Shown piece by piece: positions 26,104 to 41,440 of a stretch of DNA of 64,000 bases. Location of the stretch: the NCBI GenBank assembly GCA_022829145.1, contig CM040746.1, positions 12,770,184 to 12,834,183 of the forward strand. Reading direction: 5' to 3'. Under the pieces are notes generated by a model. It had not been told where the DNA came from. It saw only the letters and a program-made list of their open reading frames with translations, and searched no databases. Within the stretch, counting starts at the first letter, position 1; every line of letters begins with the position of its first letter. This stretch comes from Albula goreensis. Taxonomy: Eukaryota; Chordata; Actinopteri; Albuliformes; Albulidae. Both the position numbers and the translations under genes were made by a program.

Positions 26104-29100
26104 AAGAATCTTAAATCACAAACCCTCTCTTAAGCACAATGTAAAAAAGCTATGAATGTAACACTTACACATACATTTCCCAAATTGCAGTCTACATGTA
26201 ACCAAAAGTAGTGGTCCATGAGCTGTCCAGTTAAAGATTTCTCCCTTTAACCTCACCCGCAGACTGTTTACCTGGTCCCCTTCAGACGGGGCCTTGGTTG
26301 GAGAGTTAGTCTGGTTCTCATTATGGTTGGATGGGAAGCTCTGCACAACCATCATCGGGGGCAGTGGTGCCCGTCTCTTCTTTGGCACATCGGAGGGCAT
26401 AGTGTTTGAGCTGTAGACGGAGGCGTTGGCACTGAGTGGCGGCATGCTGGCCGGTCTTGGCTTGTTTGAGACCGGGGAGGTGGGCGCACTCGCAGTCACC
26501 ACCTTCAAACAACAAGCATTATGAGGATTAAACAAAACGTATGATCCCCAGGAGACACTTTGAAGCCTGCAAATCACACGGCATTAATGTAGGTATGATG
26601 AAGGGCAAGACACACCTGGTCCGGTTTCTTCTTACTTTTTCGAAACATGCTGAACAATCCTTTGTTTTCTTTCTCTTTGAGAGTCTTGCCTTTGCCTGGT
26701 GTACTTTTATCTTCTAAGAAAGTCAATTACGGAAAGAGATCATGTAACGTTAGCACATTGGGGCAGTCTCGCGAAACAAAAGAGCTTTGTTCATGCAAAT
26801 CAAATGCCACAGTTGGAATAAAGCACAATGTGATATGCACATTTATACAGTAAAAGTACCGATTATATTCAAATGCAAAACTGGGAACTGTGCCATCTTA
26901 CCTTCATGTACTGGTGAGGCTGGCAAATCTGTTGAGTAAACACCTATTAAAAGATAAGAAATTAAAACATATATTCTAACTACCATATTTAGTTTTGCAG
27001 CCACGGGTTTTCGTACCATTATACTATATAACTATTGTCAGAATATTTTCTGTGCTTGGCTGGTTCTAAACATTTCTTTTCATATAAATTCATAACTAGA
27101 ATCCCACTAAAGAGTTTTATCAGATTATCAATAAGATAAATACCATACCAAAGAGAATCGTTTACAGTCTCTTACTTTTAGTGTCCCTGGCATACACTTC
27201 CCTCAAGCCATAATCATTGAGGGATTTTGTCAAGTCCAGAGGCTCTTCTGACCGAACATCTCGCAGCAAAATGGAGGTCTTTTGGTCGAATTCACATTTT
27301 TCACAAACTGCAGGCATGAGATCTTCTAAGGGAACTCGAGGGCTGACTCTCAGAATCGTCTTCTGTGTTTTTTTGTAGTTAATAATAAGGCGTACAGTAG
27401 CCTGAAGAACAGAACAATAATAATAAAAACAGTCAGCGTATGAACAGCATTTATTCTCTTCATCAGAAGTGATCCGTACATTGCAACAGCAGACACATTC
27501 CATAGAGCTGAACATGCAACAGAAGGAAAGTGCATTAACTTCCAAAACAAACAGTTAACAGGGTTGTAAATTAACTTGAACCCATTCTGTGTAATAAAAA
27601 TGAAAATTTGAAACATTTCTTGATTAATTCAACTTGTTTGAGAAGGAATCAGATATTCATAATTAAGCTGCTAATTAAATTCACTCTAATAATAATTGTG
27701 TGGAAATTTGTTTATAGAATATACTATTCAACAGTAAAAGCAGTGAAAGGACATAATTATATGTAGATGCATCTGCTCCAGGACCTCCCCCATTCCTTCC
27801 TGACCTGGAAAGGCTGGACTGGGACAGAAAATTGACCCTGGTGTTTTTGGAGTAGACGGCCCACCACAATTGATCGGACACCACCCACCATTACACCATC
27901 CTTGCGGTCCCCTTAAATATGCATACCTTCTGTACTATTCCCCCAAACCACGACAAAGCTGAGTAGTAATCCATATATATCCTAATAGTTACCACCATAC
28001 ATGGCAGAAAATAAACATGGGACAACTTTGTTGCTTGTTGCTGAAAATGAAAATGTTCTTTTCCTGTAGGCTATTTCAAAAGTTGAATTAATCATCGTCA
28101 TCATGGCATGGCACACACACACTACCTCTCTGCTCCCTCCCTGCGAGTCCCTGTTAATCATGCTTACCACTCCAACTACACTCTCCTCTTGCTCCTGCTC
28201 ACTCTGTCCCTCGGCCCTGCCATGCGCATTCTCTGTCCCTCGGCCCTGCCATGCTCACTCTGTCCCTCGGCCCTGTCATGCTCACTCTGTCCCTCGGCCC
28301 TGTCATGCTCACTCTGTCCCTCGGCCCTGTCATGCTCACTCTGTCCCTCGGCCCTGTCATGCGCACTCTGTCCCTCGGCCCTGTCATGCGCACTCTGTCC
28401 CTCAGCCCTGTCATGCATATTCTGTCCCTCCTTAGCTTCCCTGTCACAAGCCTGCTCCTCTGCATGGCAGTGGCCATGGCCAGCCACTCCTCCTCCTTCA
28501 AGTTCCACCTGTTGCTGCACAATGTCAGGTCAGCCCCAGCAGCAAGCATGTCTGTTATTTTAGTGCATTTGGTGGCATCCGCCTCTGGTTTGACGCCCTT
28601 ATCCATGAACAGATTTTTGGCTCTGAGCCACAGCATCTGACACAAGAAACAGAGAGGACAGAGGGGGAGGGATGGGGCCTAGTAAGAGATGTGATTGGGC
28701 CAGCCAAGTGTTAGTACAGCAAATAAACCAATGGGCTGCTGTGTCCTTGCTTTATTGGCCAGTCATTGGCCAAACATTTTCTTTTATTAAAAATTATACA
28801 TTAAATTATCAGCCCCAAGGTGCATCGGCACACTGGGAAAATGCCCGGTATACCAGATTACCAGTCCACCTCTGGATCAAAAGGAAAGTAACAGGAAACA
28901 GGATTGGTTCGTACTGGAATGGGAACGATGAAATTAGTGTAGAGGTTTCGTTTTCCATGGCTTATCTGGGATTTTTCCAAGTAAGACAGTACAATTTCTG
29001 GCATTAAATTATTCTAATATTGCAACAGTCTGCAGTGATTTGTCAGTGTGCTGAATGGAAATATAATTTCAGCAGTTTTACAGGGTCCCCAATGCCTCAG

Positions 29101-32100
29101 AGTGCTTCACCACAGAACCTCCCTGGATGAGGGAAACCGAAGCCCCTTTTTTACAGTCAATGGGGAGGCATGGCCCTGCGTATATGTGGGAAGAAGAATA
29201 TTTTTATGTTGGAACAGTTTTAATGAAAGGCCCAATATTGCTTTTTCAATTAATTTAAAATCATTTACACTCAAAAATGACAGCACTGATAGTTTGTCTA
29301 TAAGCGGTTTATCTCAATGTCTCAATGCAGTTTTGTCCTCTGCCCGTGCACTGTTATTCCAGTCAACAATACACAGTGCAGTCTGACAAAAACCTGGTGA
29401 TAAGGTAATCACTGTCTGCTTCCGTTGAGCTGTTGGCAGCAGACACTGATAAGTGTAAGTATATTCAATACAGAACAGGGTGTAATACTTGTTTGCAACT
29501 GTTAGCAATCCATTTCTCAGAGAAGAGCAGCAAAATATGCTAACTACTTCTCAATCTCTCAGAACTGGTGAAGTGAATAGCAGAAATTAAAACTATGAAT
29601 TATCAAACATTGCTATGTGCAGAGTATCTACATGTAAAAGAGCAAAATCACAGCAGCCACTGTATGTTTGATACAGCTTCTGTGTTGCCTTTACCTCAGT
29701 TCTCTCACTTTCTGTATTGCAAATGTAATATCTCTTAGTAGAGGTCTTGTGAGTTTTGGCACTGGTAAAGATAAAGTGCAGGCTTTTTTAAGTATTCCCA
29801 TTTTTGGAATGTGTTCCTTTAGAATACCATTTTTTAACCTCAATAATGCTCTAACATATGTGGAGTCAGGTTTCAGTCTCCTGATGGAAGAAAATGGCTG
29901 GATTCACGATCAGCCTCACTGTTAATTGGTCATATACAGGACAGTTTTAGAGGGACCAGTTAATCCTAATGTGCTGGTAAAAGGAGCATTGAGAAACTCA
30001 CACCCTTAGAGATCACAGTCTCAGTCTGACAAAGTAATAATGGAGGTAAATGCATGTTTATAATATCAAACTTACACACAGGTAGTAAGTAAGAATACCT
30101 TGGTACATTAGGGGCAAAAATGATATGGTAAGCAGGTGAGGCCCAGCCATTCATTAGAAATATGAAATCTCAGCATGTATGAAAGATGACATATAAAACT
30201 GCAAAACAAGCCTGGCTGCTAATAATTATGTTGCGGGTGCAAGGGGAGATCTTCAGGATTTTTAAGAAAGTATTACTGCTGAGGCCCGTTTGGCAGGATC
30301 TCAACTTGCTGATATGTCAGGAATACTGGTGTCCAAGGTGATATCAGCATGACGTTTGGTTAGAAACGCATAATCAGCAGACAGTAACTGCACAGAAGCA
30401 CATGCTACAGGACTGTCTGGGTAATACAGGCAACTGGAAAAAAAAAACAGGCGAGCATCCACAGATGAACTGACCCCACATTTCTTCCTAAGGTGAAAGC
30501 AGCTGCTAGTAGTGGTAGGTGACTTTAGAATTCTTGAATGTTGCCTAGTAATATAGCAGGAGACAATTCTCAACCTCATGTTTTCCCAAACACAAAAGTG
30601 ACCTACGCTGGAATATTGCAGATCAAATTAAGGCCTCAATATATCTTAAATGGATATTCTTCATTCCTAATTGCTCAGTGATGGATTTAAAAAAAAAAAC
30701 TATAATGTCCAATGCTCAAAAGCAAAATCTGTTCCAGCCAGTCTTCATGGAACAATGCAGACGATTATGCATATCAGTCCATGAAGAGAAGGGCAAGACA
30801 ACTTTGATGCCACATACACTAAACCTGGATTTCAGCCATCATTAATGATGCCACTGTGGCATATATGATTTTAGTGTAAGAAAGTTTTAAAAAGTTTTTG
30901 ATTAGTTTTTTTTTAGCAATATCCATAAAGATTTACCTCTGGCATTGCCGGCCATGTCTTCTTGTTCTTCTCATCCGCTCCTTTGGGTTTGAGCAGGACC
31001 TTCTCGGCCTCAAGGGCCCCTATCAAAGCGTTGGGCTTGAACTTGATGTGGTTTCTGTTTGTGGAGATGAGCTCCATGGTGTGGCTGGAAGGGTTCAGGT
31101 GGTACTTAGCACACAGCATAACCAGGAGGTCCATCATTGGCTTACTGGAAAACAAGCACATGGGACAGGAGCACATCCACAGGTTACATGAATGTAATTG
31201 AATTAATTGATTAATTTAAATGCTTAGCTAAGGATTAATTACCACTTTGCTTGTGGATGATGCATTTTAATACTACCACAAAAAAATGTAATACCATCTT
31301 TGCTTTATAATGATCAGCCTTATATTTTAAGAAATTTCATAGAGATACTTAGAACAGCAAAACTGGTCCACTCTCTCAGCACACTTATACATTATGTCTT
31401 GCTCCCCAGCTATATAAAAAAGTGAAGCACTAACTATGAAGTGAATTCAGCACTAAGGCCTGTATGTGATGACACAAAACTTACAGATATAATGAAACTT
31501 GTACATGTAAAAATAAAAGCTGCATATTTGTAGATGTATAAACCAGCTTCATGCAGAGTGATAGCTTACCACACTAATGTAGGATGTTTATGTCTATTAG
31601 AGCTGTTTTGTCTCATCTGTATGAACCACTAAAATGTCCAGTTTTTCAACAAGTCATTAAAAGGAAATGTTTCACTCTTTAACAAAGAAAGGTTTGACAG
31701 TTTGAAAAGCATGCCTTCCATGCAGATTCCACACACTCTCAAGTAGCTGCCAAAGTGATCTCAGACTATTTACAATGGTTCAATAATAGGAACAAAGGTA
31801 ATGTCTACAGTATACTGGGATCATGTCAGCAAATCTGGATTAGAGAGACATTGCCTCAAAACTGGGGTACGTAATTCATTGCACTTAGAATAATGTCTAT
31901 AGTAATGTAACAAACGCAGGTTTATTGCAATATAGTCACACATATACTGTATCTATTGAAAACTTTATTTAAAGGTGAATGCATTCCATCTATAGAAAAA
32001 GCCTGATACAGGATATTGACCCAGCCCAAATAAGCTCAGATCATTTACCAGTCATATTTGGACCAGACTAAAGACTAGGCTGTTTTCTAATTGAGTATCT

Positions 32101-35100
32101 CACAGTGTAAAAACTGAACTGATCATAACATATCCCAATGCACTTTTTTTCCTACAACACTACATCTAATGACTAAGATACAACAATTAAAAATACACCA
32201 TGCAACATTCCTCCCAGTTAAATGAAATATGTGGACAGACATACAGATCTCAGTGAGACTGACTGAAAAAACATTCCAGGAAATTATGGTTGTAACTTAG
32301 AATGAAAAATCCTTGTAACCAACTATAACAGTTGAGTCAACAAAAACAAAGACAAGTAAGATGGTTGTGAATAAAATTTTTTTTTTTATCTTTAATTCCA
32401 GCTCTCAAGAGTGTGCATAGTGATAGAGACATAGAGACTTTCTACTAGCTTGCTACTGTGGCACCAGCAAGCCATGTATGAGACCAGCACTCTCCTTTCC
32501 AATGTGACGGCAATCGACCAATCAGGTAGCCCCATTGTGGCGTCAGACAGTCTCACTGTCATCCAGTCAGGTCTGACCTGAGAGTGAAAGCAAAATCCCC
32601 CATTCTCTGTCGATGGAGAACTCTTTGATTTTAATTGACACAAACTGTTAAAGATCAATGCTCATGCTTTTAAAAATAGACCTGATCACCATGAAAAGAC
32701 CTATAATGACCTGTGCTTTACTTAATAATAAGACATCATACTTAAAGGAGCCAGTGTTTAAAGGAACGGTTATATTTACTGGCATATTACTGGCATGTGA
32801 AGAGTACCTTAGGCTGTACTTATTGTGCTTTGGGCAGCCATTGCATACAGAGGAGTATCTGCAGTGTTTATGGCCTACAGTGCTACTAAAAGTTGTAGAA
32901 GTTGTTTGAATTTTTTCCACAAAAAGTCAAAGGTTGTTACAAACTTAAACATTCTAGTTATAGGTATAGATTAAAAAAAAAGAGAAATATTATGCACAGA
33001 AAGCAGATGAAGCCAGTCAAGTTCCTTGTATCCAATGGCCCAATAAAACATTCAGCCTCATCAAACCAAGGTTTTTTTTCAATATTATAAAAGGATTACT
33101 TACAATATGGAGCCAGAAGCAGCCTAATCACAATACGCTCAGAGTGATAAATCTAAGCAGGTGTTACCTTACCAACCTTGCACATCATCAGGGGCTTGCA
33201 AGTTTCTGAAAGTAATTAACAGTGTTATATAAGGATGGAAAGAATGCAACACCTGCTTGAATATGCTTCTCAGGGTTACGAGCAAGGTGCAGTAAGGTAA
33301 AATTGTATCAGGGCCAAGCTTTTTCTTAAAGTATTTTCCCACCTGAATGTGGCATTTGTAGACGCACTAAAGAACACAGCTATTGATATATGTGAGGTAA
33401 TAATGCACATTTACAATTTAGTAGCACTGGAACTAATGGACAACTATATAAATGTTTACAAAAGTATAACATTGTATCTGTGACAGCTGTGACTTCCCTG
33501 ACAAAAGCACAACCCTTAATATGACAGATGTATCATGTCAACAAATTAAAGATAGAGGAAAAAAATATATTTTTTTTCTATGTATGTGTCTATATTTTAT
33601 TCACAAGACTACTGTCTTAGCATTGAGGATTCTCTGCATTCTCTACACATAAAATACCGAAAGTGGAAAGCCCTTCAGCCAATAAAGCTCTGCTAGGCTT
33701 TCAAGCAGTCTCTCTTCATTCCAGGACCTGAGAGTAGCTTCAGGCATACAATGCCAACAATTGAATCAAGATGATAATGAGCAGACTGTACTCCCAAGTT
33801 TTTGGAACAAATTCAGACCCAGAAAAAAGGGGTGAAGAATTTGATGCTAAATCCCTTTATATTAAACTCTGTTTCAATTATAGCTTGACAAGGTAAAGAG
33901 TGGGAGCTCCTGTTTTCCTGACAGGTAACGTGACCAGTGGAAAAGAGAGATGGGATATCTTAAATAAACTTTGCTGACTGAAAGCTTTAGAAGGTAAAGC
34001 CATCTTTCCAGTTTCAAGGTGGAACAAAGGTTGCTGTTCTCTGGAAATAACTAAAGGGCACCACCCCCTATATTGTACACAGGTTTTCTTGATTGAACAT
34101 GTCAGTTTGATAGGCCTGAAAAGCATACTTGAAACGTGCAGACAGCTGCTCTTCAGTGTGGTTGGGTGTGCTTAAATTATGCACTAATGCTACATCAACA
34201 AAAAACAAGAGTCAGACATTGCCTCATTTGTACATTTTTTCACCTTAGAATATCTGGTGAGAAGAATATTCAGAGGTTTGTATCAAATATATGAATGTCC
34301 TGTAGTATAGTAGCTAAGGTACATGACTGGGATCCCTGAGGTTGGCGGTTCAAGCTCCAGGCCAGCCACAGCAAGAACACCATTGCTGTTGGGCCCTTGA
34401 GCAACATCCTTAACCTCATATTGCTCCCAGGGGGGATTGGCTCTTGGTTAGCCTATTCAACTGTAAGTCACTTTGGATAAAAGCATCAGCTAAATGACCA
34501 TAATGTAATAACTTCCAATCTAAATTAAGTGCTAGTTCACATTTGAATTAAGTACTCATATAATACTGCATAGTATAATAGTGGAGAATAAATACAAAAT
34601 ATTTAATCAAGAAAAATGCCATGATCTATCAAACAATTTGGTTATGCGAACTAGTGCTTCACTCAACAATAACAAATGTTATAACACAACTTAACATGGG
34701 CCTTCATTTTCCCTCAAATTCACAAATAGCTTCAAATAAGAAATGTATGCATTTTCAACTATACAAATTTTATTCAAATTAAATCCAGGATATGATTCCA
34801 GAAAACATTTCCCTGAACAAGTGAGAAGAAAGGAGAACAAGCCCCAAACTGACTGAGGACATCAATTGACATGTGACATCAGAGCAGACCAACAGTTTTG
34901 CATTTTGTACTTCCTACTCACACTAAGCCAATAATTTCTGCTCTTAGACTTGCCTCTGTGATGAACTTTTCATCATAAGAGACACTGTCCAATAGGCTGG
35001 GACTTGCCTTCGCAACAGAACATTCTGAATTAACCAGATGTCAGGCAGATGATGTCACTGAAAAAGCCAAACCAGTAAGCCTTTGACAGAGAAAGGTCCT

Positions 35101-38100
35101 GGAGGAAGGACCAATAAATAAGTTTCCATAAAATAAGTACACCACCAAAGGACAACAATCCACCATGTGGCCTGCAGTTTCGTAAACTGACTATATGTTG
35201 GCTTCCTGTTCCTCCAATGGCATAGGCAATATGTGATTTGTGTTGCATCTGTAGTGTGAGCAATAGGGATGCTGGAAGCCATGCAAGTCACAGGAAGTGC
35301 TGTGATTAGCCTGTCCTCTGTGGGGAAAAAGGTCACCGAGTAGAACTGATAGCACAGTTGAGTTCAGGGTCGGGGGCGCAAAAAAGAAAGCTGGTAAATC
35401 ATTGGCTAGTTGAGTAGTAGCAATGCTATTCCACTAGTCAGGTCTATTTTAGGTAGTGACAGTAAAAATTACAACCCACACTAGAAAAGACACAGCTTAA
35501 AACCATGTGATGCAGCACGGTACGCAATGTTTACAAACTTAGCTTTTAATGTTTAAATGTTGCAAAAGAAAAAAAACTTAGCTTTCACAATCAATATTCT
35601 CAGTGCCCTTTAAATGTTGCCCATAAAGAAAAAAACCAACATTTTCAGACTGGCTCTAAACTTACAGCTACCTAACAGACAGGTGTTAGCTTGAACCAGC
35701 TGTTGCACACCTCCAGTGGTCTTTATATCATGTACTGAATGAGTCTGATTATCTGAGCAATATTTATTTGTCTTTCATCGTATCCAGATGCAGTGATGGT
35801 CTGTGGATCTAAACAGAACCAGCTGCTCTGTTGAGCTGCTCATTAAGAAGCTATTACCCGACCACTGTTCCCCCCTCAAAGGGAGGCTGTAAGCTACCCC
35901 AAAGCTGAAGAACTACTCTCACCTCCCAGGTACCGTGGTGGTCTTCTCCGCTCCTCCGGGCAGGACCACGGTCAGGGTCAGCTCCTTGTCGATGAGGTTC
36001 TCTTTCTGGTCCATGGCTGACAGAGGGGTCCCCAGGAGTCTCACGGACAGTCTCTGGCTGTCCAGGCCCTTGGCTGTGGGTGGGGGAGGGGCTTTGCCTT
36101 TCGTCGATCTTCTGGAGGAGCAGAGGAGAATTAAAAAAATAACAGGTACGACACCAGAGCAGGCATGGCAGCCTGCGTCATCACACACTTTCAACACATT
36201 TCCCTGGTGGGAGGGGGTAGGGGGGTGGTAAGGTCACTGGTGTTTTACATTCTACAGATCTCACTGCATTTGCAACTCTGAATTACTTACTTAAGATAAG
36301 AATCCCGTCAGCCTGTAACAATGTTAGCATCGCCGATGGGGTGTACTATGATGACAAACAGCAGAGGCAAGCACAAATCCTACCCTGCATAAAATCACTG
36401 GTATCACACAATAAAAGAACTGGAGTATAAAAGCAGAGGTAAAGCCACACAGACTAAACTGTCCCCTTTTGCTATCTGAGAGCTCCATCAGCAACACAAA
36501 ACCCATCATTACGAAATGTGGGATAAACCTGGGCACACACTTCAGAGCCATTACCCGTCATACCAAGGTCAGCCCAGCCCAGCCAATGTGTCACCTTTCA
36601 GTGAATTTGTTTTCTCAGCAACCCTGAGAAAATGTACTCAGATTTTTTTTTTTCTGTGTTTTTTCAACAAACCTTAATCTGAGTGTCATTTCCTGCTCTT
36701 TAGTGAAAGGTTTTATTTACCGGTACTTAGACACAGTATAATAAAAAACAATACTGCCTCTTCTCTGCCACCATCAATAGAAGATTGTCTAACTCTACCT
36801 GCCGGTGCAGAGGCTGTGTCTGGTGAGCCAGCTATTTGATTATGGTGATCAAGTAGCGTGCCTGGACCAATATTTCATAATGACTACTCTTTTGTGCTTC
36901 TGAGTACACTATCAAAGCTAATGCTACAGTAAGCTTAGTAGAGTGATACTTGTGCGAAAATAATGAGCTGGTCTACAGTTTGGTACATTTTATCTTTTTG
37001 GGGTTTTTGATATGGTCAGTTGGGATTTGTATTTTGATATTGGACTACATTTTGGACTTTGCACTGTATTCTGCACTCAAATCTACTGAGGATTTGTGTA
37101 TCCCTTTGAATGAAGTAATCCGTTAACATACAACTACATGAATAAAAAAAGGATTGTTGAAGAAATGTAGAAAGTGTCTTAAGCTACTGTAACGAACACA
37201 GTAAATGTGAAGGAGAAAATGTGAGGAGCTAGATAGCAGGCTGCCTAACACACACAACGAACGGCAAAGATGCATCATGTTTTGAATGTTAACACTGCAA
37301 CAGGTGCTACCCTCTCACTTGGATAGAGAATACTCAGCAGCAAATTTCAGCTATGAGACATTACAGTTCCTTCCCATGTGAAAAAACAGCAAAACTTGCT
37401 CCCATGAGGGGAAATTAGCAATATGTTTAAGAAAAGAGAAGAGCATGCATGGGGGCTAATTTACAGAAAATTGTACATTTTGCAGATGAAATGGCCCTCT
37501 TCATTTGGACACCAGCTGCTACCTTAATGGCTATGACCCTTCCGGGTTTCTACCAGTGCACCTCAACTTGAATCACCTGAACTAAAATACACAAGTAGAA
37601 AAGTCCAGAAAGGTTTTCTCCATCAGCTCAAGCTGAAAATTTGGGCTACAATCAGTTACATGTAGTTGTTTACCACTGTAGAAGTAGGCAGCAGATTCAT
37701 AAGGCATACCTCCCCAAAACAAAACTCCATCCATATAATAATGTCTATAGATGTGATGCCCTTGATAGCAGTCACTACAGAGTCAGTTATAGTTCTAGGC
37801 ATGCTGTTTGTGAACATGACCACTTTGGATGTCTTTTTCATCTGCCACTTTGAAGAAAGCCCCTTCTTCCTTTAATTTCCTTTTTTATGTTTGAGGCCAA
37901 ACCCTAAAATAGGCAACTTTGGCAGGAAAAATAATGACCTCTCGCCGTCTTCAAAATAAACTCTTCCCAAATGTTGCAGTTATCCTGGAAAACAAGCCCT
38001 ATTAAAAGTGACAGTGCATGAAATTGCATGAAAGAAATTCTTTCTTCTTGACTAAAAGTGGGCCGTTATTGAATGAGAGAGCTGGGAACAACTTTATAGC

Positions 38101-41100
38101 CAGTCACAAGACACCATAGTGGAGCTGATTTATTCACCCAGCTTGGGAAAGAACGCACCCAGCGCGCGGTGAAGGCGACACCGGAGGCCGTACTTTGACG
38201 TGAGCTGCACAGGATGAAGGACCCAGCACAGGGCTAACAGGGGCCTACTGTGAGCCACTTACAGTAAATAGCCTTCTGTTTGAGCTGCAACAGAAAGTGT
38301 GTCAGGCCCATGCTACGGTGTCTCAAAATCACTCTCTCCTTCCAGATTTACAATGAAAACCATTATACTAATTATGTACACTACACAGCGCTGCTTGGAT
38401 CTGATAGTCACACCCACTAAGACAAAACTCTACATTGAGAAAGGTTCAATCAAGGTAATTATGTTCAATTACAGTGAAATGTGTAAGTAAATTGGTCTTA
38501 CATAGACGTTTTCCCACACTCATGGTGATGAAACTGGCAATTAAACTGACCTGAAGAGACAGCCACTGTGTTCTCTCAGGTATGATCTTTGTTAGTGAAG
38601 GATGTGCTAAAATGATTTGTTATGGAGGAGATTAATGTCAAAGTTCTCTGTTTAACACACAGCTCACCACACAAGGAGTGGTGAATATCATGAATGCAGT
38701 TCAACTGATCAATAAGAAAATAGCCAGATTGAGAAGGCTGGATTGTGATTCTTTGCTGGACGTCAAGGACCCTCATATTCTTTGTGATGTCAGTGTATCA
38801 TCGGTGATCACAAAGACTCACAGCCTCGCTTTAAATTGTAAAGAGGACAGAGGCCGGGATTCAAGCTAACATACGTACTCTCTTAAATGGAATATATGCA
38901 ATTCAATTCAAACAAACGTAAGCTTCCAGATCAATCTGATGCATTATGAAGATATGGTTAATTAAACAGCCTTAAACTTGATACAGTGGGAGAGGCAGTG
39001 GGAGGCATGACATTACAGCCAAATATGTTTTGCACCCATAGTGCAACTGGCAAAACAGATAGCATCAGACTCATAGGGCTGTAGTATAAATCCCACCTTT
39101 TCTACTAGGCTAGTAAGTTTGAGATTTTTATTGAAATACATCTTTTCCTTCCTCATTTAAATGCATATTTTCTTTTTATATGTTATTTTTTGAACACAAG
39201 TAAATATGATGATATTCTGAATGTGTTCTTTTCATTTTAATATGAGATAAAAGCATACCCTGCCTTAGGTGAAATCCTTTCCTGTGTCCTCTGTTTCCAG
39301 ACTCTTTAGGCTCACAGTGGATCATTGAGATAAGGGCTGGTTTGATTAAATTGCATATTCTACTAAAGAGGCGCAATCCTGTTTTGAGTGAATTGCATAT
39401 GCCCTTAGAGGCTAATTGTGTGTTTTTTAATGTAGCACTGAGTGTAATACAGCACTACCCAATCATTGTGATGGGGGTGCTACTGTGACTACTGGCCCAC
39501 TAACATTTCTTCCTACAGCCTAGTTTTTCCAGGTCATCTCCCATCCAAACACTAAACAAGCCCAACCCTGCTTAGCTTATGTACAGGCTGAAGTTACAGT
39601 GTGCTACAGCTCCTGGATGTGTCCAATTCTCTTGTGTTTACACCCATTTGTATATATTTCTAACACTTAAATATCCATTTTCTGCAAATAATATTTCAAG
39701 ATGGAGTCTGCTAAATAACCTAGATGATACATATTACAGCATAAGCAGAGACAGAAGCCAAAAAATTCAAGCATTTTGTTATGTGGCATGCAAACAGTGC
39801 TCACTGCACTAACAACAGCAGCATGTCAAATATTCCTAGCTCAAATCTCTTCAGAGGATGACGTGGTTTGGCAGGTGCCTACAGTTAAGCAGGCTGGTTC
39901 TCCAAGAAACAAAACCAAAGGAAATTTTGTTACATGGAACAAGCATCAGTAAATCAGTGACTGACAATGCTCCCAGTGCTTATTTTAAAATATACTACAT
40001 GATTTTCCCTCCAGTCACCTTTAAGCAAATGCAAAGATTTACTAAACAATGACAGATGTCAATTTTAATTTGTAAAGTAATCCAATTATCTGACAGATAA
40101 CTTGTAAGTTAGGCTATTTTAACTACGCTATTATCAGCCTATGAGTCTGCCTGGCTGCTGAGTGACAAACCTTGAAAATTAAAATGCTTATCAATGACCA
40201 AGCAGCTCACATTAATTCAACTTATCAAAAGCAAAGCGAAAGATGAAAAGGTTCTATAGTCTAAACATTCCCAGGGCAAGATCAAAACGGAGAGTCTCAG
40301 TAAGGGATGCTTTTGGACTTTCATCACACATTGTTTTCCACTCAAGCTGCCTGTTTGATTTAACAAACCAAAGTAAACAGCAGAATGTTTGTTAAAAGGA
40401 GGGAAAAAAATCATCCGATGTAACCACTGTACTTTGACCTTCAAAACATAATATGACTCTGTCCGGGCAAAAACAGCTACGCCATTGCAAAAGTATACCT
40501 TCAAAATGATTTCTATGATTTTAAGATGTAAGTTAAAACAATATTAGATGCAGGAGTGTGAAGCAGCTGCCGGGAGGAATACAACTACAGTATTTCAGAT
40601 GTGACAGGTTAAGCCGAGTGACCTACAGCTTAAGGAATTTCAGTGTGAAATTTCTTGCTCCGACACCACTGGCACTCTGTGGCGGAATCTGAGTAAAGCT
40701 TTAACTGCTTGTACCCCACTAAGCTGCAGAAATGAAGGGATTAAAAAATAGTTTACACCACTCCGAGTCCGAAATACTTGTTTCTTCTACATTAGAGCAG
40801 TCGTTTTGGCACTCCCAGCACTTTTGGGCACAAACACACACATTTCCATTTGGTTTGAGTTTAGCATATTTCTCCATACTGTAATTGAACCAACTTCAGC
40901 TTCCAAATGTTTTTTTTTTAAACTTAACTACCCTTTACACAATGACAGGACTTCAAAATAGTTTTAAGCAATCTAAGATAATTTCAGATAAGTACACAAA
41001 ATGCAAGGGAACTCAAATTGTTAAATCAAGTATGCAATGCACTGGTAACAGATAACAATCACATTCACAACTGAAATATGTGTCCCAAAGATACTGTGCA

Positions 41101-41379
41101 CTCCATGTGGAGTGCACCAGCTGTGAAATCAATGAGACTATGATAAACTACACTGACAGGGCCAATCACATTTTTGGGATTTTCCTCACATGAAACATCT
41201 GGGAATAAAATGGATGCCAGACTAAAGTTGTTCATGCCCATTTCTGACACTCTTTAGTTTGTTTGTCAATTTACATCCATGGTAGATCAGTGCCTAGGCA
41301 GACCACCTTTCTCTCTATGCACTGCAGTGACCAGTAAAATAATGGTGTTACATAAACAATGGCATTCAGAGCGTGGGCG

Positions 41380-41440
<61 letters not shown>

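Larger units (their letters stand above)
24362..26271 (-). other. cobll1 intron 7
   Basis: Largely repeats: the TG array at 24.7 kb, the decayed retrotransposon at 25.1-25.9 kb and the GT array at 26.0 kb. Confidence 0.75.
27402..30936 (-). other. cobll1 intron 3
   Basis: It contains the exon-like frame and 27-bp minisatellite at 28.2-28.6 kb. The rest is AT-rich without recognised features. Confidence 0.7.

Noticed and set aside
28103-28640. Plus-strand open frames of Cys/Pro/Ser/Leu repeats
   Set aside because: They arise from the 27-bp minisatellite, whose period keeps all frames open; the minus strand has the splice acceptor and non-repeat coding-like part.
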